Shown: positions 7,733-12,057 of the stretch, one piece after another
Position numbering within the stretch: the stretch's first letter is position 1
Layout: the number at the start of each line of letters is the position of its first letter
Assembly: GCA_034696485.1 (NCBI GenBank)
Contig: JAQIWT010001177.1
Span: forward strand, 1-12,057
Direction: 5' to 3'
DNA: 12,057 nt
DNA from: Isohypsibius dastychi
Taxonomy: Eukaryota > Tardigrada > Eutardigrada > Parachela > Isohypsibiidae
Notes under the pieces: generated by a model
What the model saw: the letters and a program-made list of their open reading frames with translations, nothing else
The model's database searches: none
What the model was told of the DNA's origin: nothing
Position numbers and translations under genes: made by a program

Positions 7733-9564
7733 TCAGCCTGAAAAGTCTGTAAAACTTTTCAGACTGCATGTGCTTGTAGAAAGGCAGAAGTATGTAGAGT
7801 AGCCATCATCACTCTCAGCCACACGTAATCCTGCAGCACGTTTTTCCAGTAGGGTAGGAAGGTCTGGAAATGTCGGGAGGAGTGTCATTTTCTTTGTTTC
7901 CCCATCCAAAATCATCGATTCGGACATATCCATGTATTCAGAGAGGAATCCACCGGTAACACCTTGAAAGCGAGTCATCGTCTTCTTGCTCTCAACTTGA
8001 TTGAAAACCAGTAACATACCTGTGTTCCTTGAGCCAATTCTGAGGCGATCCAATTCGACGAGCGGGTGTCGATTTATTACACCGGTGTCCTTTCCTGATT
8101 TTATTGCACTTCCGTAAGCTTTCACAGATTCATTCAGCAAAAGTATCTGATCGTGCTTGATCTGATCCCTTCTGATTCGAGAGAGCAGTTCATGCACATG
8201 TTGCTCTCGATTGGAGCCCACGGAGGTCCAGCGGTCCACTGCTCGCAGTACTTCGATTTCAGGGCTCCAGTTGACGTCATCACTTTCAAGAAACTCCACC
8301 ACCTAGATAATAAATTCGCAAAACGAATGCTGAAATGTAGCACAACCAACTTACTGCGCTAAAACTGAGATCATTCAGACATTCCATCGAACTGAACACA
8401 GTATGAACACCTTCAAATGCCTTTCGCTTGTGAATAGGAATCAACGGTTGCAGAGCATTGTGTTGATCGACAAAGCTTAGGACTCTGTAGCAGCTGACGT
8501 GGTTGAGTTTCTCGGCGTTTTCCGCCAAAAACTTCATAGCCTGATTGGTGAGGAACTCGATTTCCAGAAAATCGGCGGCTGTATGAATCGACAATACCTA
8601 CGGGTCATTTCCAGGGGAAATGAGCAACATTTCGCTTTGCGTACAGCCGTCATCGGCCGTTGATTTTTTTGCGTAAAAAAATATTTTCACTGTTTTTCGA
8701 ATTTGTCGACTTGTAATCTTATAACACCAGAAATTCATTTGAAAAATCATTCAAAGTTGATATAGATCACTTTCTTCATTTTAACCGAAAAAACAAAAAG
8801 AACATCCTGACAGAGCAAGCTCCGAGTCTATTTGAACAAGTCTTATTAAAAAAGAGAATTTCATCAGGGAATTTTAGAAGCGCAGCATTCAAGAACCGAA
8901 AGGAACTGAAATTCGGAGATAAATGCGCTGTAGGATCGACTTAGGGCGGACTGTAAATGACGTCACCCACGTGACGGTTACAGGACACACTCACAAACCT
9001 TCCTCGGCAGCATACATTCCGCAAAGCAAAATGAATACGTTGGTTTCATTTAGAGCAATCTTGGCAGTATGAATAAAATCAACGATTCTGCAACATTTCG
9101 TTCAGCTGCAAAAGGCGAAAGAAGAAAGCGACTCACTGAACCAGAATACTGTGCGGGATATTCTCGAAGTTGAGTCTGGACCCGCGGTTGAGGCTTGAGA
9201 AAATTCTGGTTCTGATGACTGAGCTAAATGCGCACAAAAGTTGAGAGTTGCAGATGACTCCAGAAGTACATCCTTTGCCCCAAATTTCGACATCACAGAA
9301 CAATCCAGACTGCCGGAAATCTTGTATTTTCGTGAGTAGACTTGTACAATGGCGGGCGTTCGTAAACACAAATCCATCCTCATTCGCCACGAACGAAAGC
9401 TCGGCGAAGTCAAAAGGACCCTCCCAGTTGATTCCGTCAAGCTTTCCCGTTCTGTTAGCGTTTGCTCCAACGCAGCTGGGAACGGCAGTCTCTGTGTCCT
9501 GAATTTCCAATTTCTGCTCCAAGATCTTCACCTTTCTAAAATCAGGGGAGAACCATAAGTTCAT
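7733..9564 (-). CDS. BTB-BACK(-Kelch) protein, four exons, propeller nearly absent
   Basis: Exons: 9564-9137 (ATG; donor CA|GTGAGT), 9087-9039, 8597-8355 (donor GCA|GTAAGT) and 8302-7733 (stop TGA). Introns are 49, 441 and 52 nt and all phases fit; the product is about 429 residues. After a ~70-residue leader, the BTB domain starts at TSLLTKIQDFRQSGLFCDVE and runs through IVDFIHTAKIALNETNV and LSIHTAADFLEIEFL. BACK follows (CYRVLSFVDQHN, FLESDDVNWSPEIEVLRAVD, RW). One Kelch-like strand pair is seen (GMLLVFNQ, SMILDGETKKMTLLP, AAGLRVAE). Such proteins link CUL3 to substrates through the propeller. The family usually runs to about 550-600 residues with six blades, so this one is short at the C-terminus. 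It is either truncated or continues in exons not resolved near 7740-7670. Confidence 0.78.
8958..8979. promoter_or_regulatory. CRE plus E-box cluster in the BTB gene's long intron
   Basis: A perfect palindromic CRE (TGACGTCA, 8958-8965) is followed after two bases by CACGTG (8968-8973) and GTGACG. CGTCAC and GTGACG also form an inverted pair. It lies in the 441-nt intron. Two other TGACGTCA copies occur at 8272-8279 and 9841-9848, in coding or ORF sequence. Binding by bZIP or bHLH factors is inferred from motif only. Confidence 0.35.
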
Positions 9565-9766
9565 TAAAAACAGAAAAGCTTGAGAATCTGAATTTAAGTT
9601 GTTCTGAACCGACTGACTATGTTCTACCTTTGCCCGTCCTCGATTAGATATTTCGTCTTTATTTTCTCATCAAAACTTTTCTGCAGAAGATCTGAAATGA
9701 TTATTATCATCATTATCTAAAATTAGCGTTCTACACCGTATTACCAAGTTTAAGTAAACTGATTTT
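9565..9766. other. 5' flank of the BTB-BACK gene
   Basis: About 200 bp of AT-rich sequence between the BTB ATG and the opposite-strand candidate at 9767. It contains an ATTATTATCATCATTATC tract (9699-9716) and would hold the promoter of the BTB gene. No definite core element was identified. Confidence 0.35.
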
Positions 9767-9955
9767 ATGATGGCTTTATACGAATCTCTCAAACGCCTTC
9801 GTTCTTCACAATCAATCAAGAAATCAAATTTTCAACTTGATGACGTCAATGGCGCCGCCTTATTTTCTGGTCGAGCCGCAGTTGTTATTATGGGAATGGT
9901 TCGCCGACATTTTGAAGAAATCATCCCGGTTCGCCTCGTGAGTCAAATTGAGTGA
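9767..9955 (+). CDS. Possible small exon or protein, unidentified
   Basis: The frame begins with two ATGs (the second, ATGATGGCT, is in the better context) and reads ALYESLKRLRSSQSIKK, then DDVNGAALFSGRAAVVIMGM and RRHFEEIIPVRL. A strong donor CTC|GTGAGTCAA follows at about 9937, after which the frame stops within seven codons, so it may be a first exon whose partner was not found. Composition resembles real coding sequence more than its neighbours do. It is divergent from the BTB gene (203 bp between starts). I recognise no domain. Confidence 0.3.
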   Translation: MMALYESLKRLRSSQSIKKSNFQLDDVNGAALFSGRAAVVIMGMVRRHFEEIIPVRLVSQIE

Positions 9956-10166
9956 TCGTGTTTTTTAATGCGAGTGAAATACGTCGAGGTCTTCATAAAT
10001 ATTTTTGGATTCAGTGTGGTACAAGACTTTGGAACTACAGGCCAAAAATAAAACAGCCAGCTGATTGAAATGCAACTTGGCGTAGCTGAGGGTGTATTGA
10101 AGCAAAGAATTACTTAATGACAATGTTATTGCGGATCGCGCACAGGCAGTCAGAAAAACGATCCCG
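9956..10166. other. 3' flank of the secreted-protein gene
   Basis: This follows the stop at 10167-10169 on the minus strand. The minus frame that continues through here (10240-9965) is not the one conserved in the paralogue, so I treat it as 3' UTR. An ATTAAA (9964-9969, minus) could be the polyadenylation signal. Confidence 0.4.
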
Positions 10167-11132
10167 TCAATAGATGACAGGATCGCCTCCACCACCTGTT
10201 GCTGGATTGCGGTGAAAATCCGGATCACTGATGCGACCATCAGTTCATCGATAAGACTGTCCTTACCTCAAAGTAGTGCTCCAGATCACCGTACCCTAGA
10301 AATCAGGCAGCGCGGCGGTAATAGCTGAAACATAGGAATATTAAAGGTTTCGTTTCTATCAAGAGACGCACATGGACTTACCCTCGCAAAATGATAGGAC
10401 CTGTATCTATTTTCAAAAGATCTTTGAGCCAACGGAAATGTACTGACCGTACTCCACCCCGTAAAATCAGCTCTGTCTCGGGACAGTTTGAGCGTTCGAT
10501 TGATGTTATCGATTTCCCAGTACAGTATTGCATCATGAAGCAGGCAAAGGTTTCCTGTGCTTTCCAACGATGGATCGAACGATCGTATAGCGCTCCCGGA
10601 ATCCAGACAGAAGTAAACACCTGTATGATCAAACGTTACAGTTTGTTCGCAGAAATCACTGCTTCTATACGTTTTGAAATGAGGCAGTGACGACCGGACC
10701 AGGAAGACAAAAGTAACCAGACCAATAGCAATATAATTGAATGGTTCCTATCGCCATTTCAAAAACGGTTTATATCAAAATCGGAACTCACCTCCAACAA
10801 CAGCTTGACCACAGCCGTTTGTTTCCACATAGCCCATTCCTCTTGTGGAGAAGTCAGTTTTGACATTGGTAATGGTGCAGTCCCTTGAGTCAAACTGGGA
10901 CAAGGATCCATCTTTATGGATGATATGGACCAAACTTGAAGTAATGCTGACTACTGCGTCGAGAGCACGGGGGATAATCGTGCTGAATTCCACTTTTGCG
11001 GTTGTCATGTTCAGACATTGAAATTTGAATCTGACTGTCGTTTTTACCGCCTGACAGCACCAAGCATAGTCTGCCTTTGAACACGGCCCCTGAAACACAC
11101 CAAACGGGCAGAATTAAAAGCAGCTTGTCCAT
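10167..11132 (-). CDS. Cysteine-rich secreted protein of unknown family, upstream member of a tandem pair's downstream copy
   Basis: Exons: 11089-10792, 10620-10382, 10295-10267 and 10227-10167 (stop TGA), phases 1, 0, 2, about 209 residues. The 39-nt last intron is short but its exon frame is conserved in the paralogue at 11910-12034. The protein reads GPCSKADYAWCCQAVK, DGSLSQFDSRDCTI, ETNGCGQAVVGGVYFCLDSG, NLCLLHDAILYWEID, and ends DPDFHRNPATGGGGDPVIY. It has many cysteines and two N-glycosylation sequons (NMT, NRT). Strands such as VHIIHKDGSLSQFD suggest a propeller-like beta fold; that is inference. The N-terminus is ambiguous. An ATG at 11132 gives a leader MDKLLLILPVWCVSG that fits a signal peptide but needs one G removed from GGGG (11087-11090). 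Alternatively, GTGTGTTTCAG ends an intron from a 33-nt exon at 11343-11311 (VAFVYSDICSQ). Confidence 0.62.
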
Positions 11133-11343
11133 GACCGAAAATCTCAAATGAGCCATTGGCTAACTAGTAATTCAATTACGTTTGTTTTAAGCACATGAAA
11201 TAACCAGGAAAGATCGATAGAATTCGCATGAGTGAATGCGATCATAAAGTTTCTAGATCTTTGGCGAAAATGTTTTCTCCTAGCTACATAGTTCTCTTTT
11301 TGGAACATACCTGAGAACAGATGTCGGAATACACGAACGCGAC

Positions 11344-11909
11344 CTAACAGAATGCAAAGTAGAAAGTCAGTTGTCCGGCATTTAGCCAGAGATGACCATT
11401 ACTAAAGCTGAAGGATCGACAAGTTTGAAGCACACCGAAATGCGAGATTTTCTGCTGTGTTGCATATAGTATCTCCATTTCGCTTTCAAGGTAATGAGCT
11501 TTTGCACCCCCGATTCCCCCTCGTAAAAAAACCTTTTTTAAAACGTTTTCCTTTGTTCTCGGGGTTGGAAGTCTGGGTCAACGGACCGAGGTTTTTTGAA
11601 CCGAAATTTTTTCTTCTCTCGGAAGCTATTAGGGGAAACAGTGGCAACTGGATAGTGCTGCCGTGGATCGTGCAGAGCTAGTCAGAAAAAAACCATCAGT
11701 GAGTGGTAGCGTTTCGGCACGTCATGACTTTATACTTCGAAGAATGTGGAGACGATCCTTTCCGAAACTTTCGGTGGAAGACAAATATCCGCATGATCAA
11801 AACAATTTACAGCATGTATGAACACGAACAAAAATACAACAACCAAGAATAACATCATACTAATAAAACCAAGAATACCAATTATGCAAAAAAAACAGAT
11901 TTTTAACTA
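11344..11909. other. Spacer between the tandem secreted-protein paralogues
   Basis: No further exon was confirmed, although the 5' end of the downstream copy may lie here. The plus frame 11457-11681 (Phe/Pro/Leu-rich, no domain) looks like chance. AT-rich stretches occur from about 11815 on. Confidence 0.4.
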
Positions 11910-12057
11910 CTAAAATGTGCCCGGAGAAAAAATATAACCGGAAAAAAAGACCAGTGAATTATCCAGTGAGCATCCTCCGTCTGCTGCTGGATTGTGCTGA
12001 AAAACCGGATAAAGTGAAAGGATTATTATTTTATCTATTATTCTATCTTACCAAAGA
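11910..12057 (-). CDS. Tandem paralogue of the secreted protein, C-terminal end, partial
   Basis: The last exon, 12034-11910, ends TAG (11910-11912) and reads YPVFQHNPAADGGCSLDN, then FFSGYIFSPGTF. The stretch PxFxxNPAxxGG matches the end of the gene at 10167 (DPDFHRNPATGGGG), with many of the nucleotide differences at third positions. Upstream, TCTTTG|GTAAGA (12057-12046) corresponds to CTTTGAG|GTAAGG (10273-10261), so the exon-intron boundary is conserved too. The acceptor AATAATAG|AT at 12035 is the only one that leaves the frame open, and is weakly defined. This copy ends about 12 residues later than its relative. The rest lies beyond the window. Confidence 0.6.

Noticed and set aside
8153-8362. 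Plus-strand ORF opposite the BACK exon
   Set aside because: It overlaps coding sequence with BACK motifs and a 52-nt intron on the minus strand.
9248-9558. Plus-strand ORFs opposite the BTB exon
   Set aside because: The minus strand here encodes a clear BTB N-terminus, so the plus frames are shadows.
9965-10240. Minus-strand frame IQQQVVEAILSS... as the C-terminus of the secreted protein
   Set aside because: The paralogue at 11910-12034 is conserved in a different frame (NPAxxGG), and splicing at 10227 leads into that frame.
1-12057. Bacterial genes, CRISPR arrays, tRNA or rRNA genes
   Set aside because: Coding sequence is consistently interrupted by GT-AG introns with metazoan families; no regularly spaced repeat array, cloverleaf or rRNA core was seen.

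Overview
The window looks like nuclear DNA of an invertebrate animal. Genes lie on both strands. Coding segments are cut by very short GT-AG introns, mostly about 49-72 nt, whose reading phases can be matched by eye. The families seen (acid phosphatase type 7, BTB-BACK-Kelch proteins, a Kelch propeller, a cadherin-like extracellular repeat) are metazoan in combination. I cannot name the phylum from sequence alone. All exon models below were built by hand from splice signals, phase and protein pattern, not from transcripts.

Layout. 1-369 (+): C-terminal end of an acid phosphatase type 7 gene. 370-1323: noncoding 3' region between two convergent genes. 1324-3511 (-): a multi-exon Kelch-repeat gene. 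One of its exons is split by a 418-bp TA-flanked DNA transposon with 24-bp terminal inverted repeats (2657-3074), and a second hairpin element (3208-3312) lies in the intron upstream. 3639-3887 (+): a possible short divergent gene. 3888-4380: noncoding, with a GAGT microsatellite and degenerate repeats. 4447-4813 (-): start of a secreted or membrane protein with a cadherin-type repeat. 5441-5765 (-): terminal exon of an unidentified protein, needing a one-base frameshift. 6301-6598: a long imperfect hairpin. 6854-7424 (+): a decayed ORF resembling the ORF1 protein of a LINE retrotransposon. 7733-9564 (-): a BTB-BACK gene reaching into one Kelch blade. 9767-9955 (+): a possible small exon. 10167-11132 (-): a cysteine-rich secreted protein. 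11910-12057 (-): the last exon of a tandem paralogue of that protein, cut by the window edge.

The BTB-BACK gene has lost most of its propeller, while the Kelch gene 4 kb further along the same strand has blades but no BTB. They may be two family members or one gene pulled apart by insertions. The transposon inside the Kelch exon, the tandem secreted-protein paralogues and the long hairpin are the parts most worth checking. I found no convincing new multi-gene system, tRNA, rRNA or CRISPR array.
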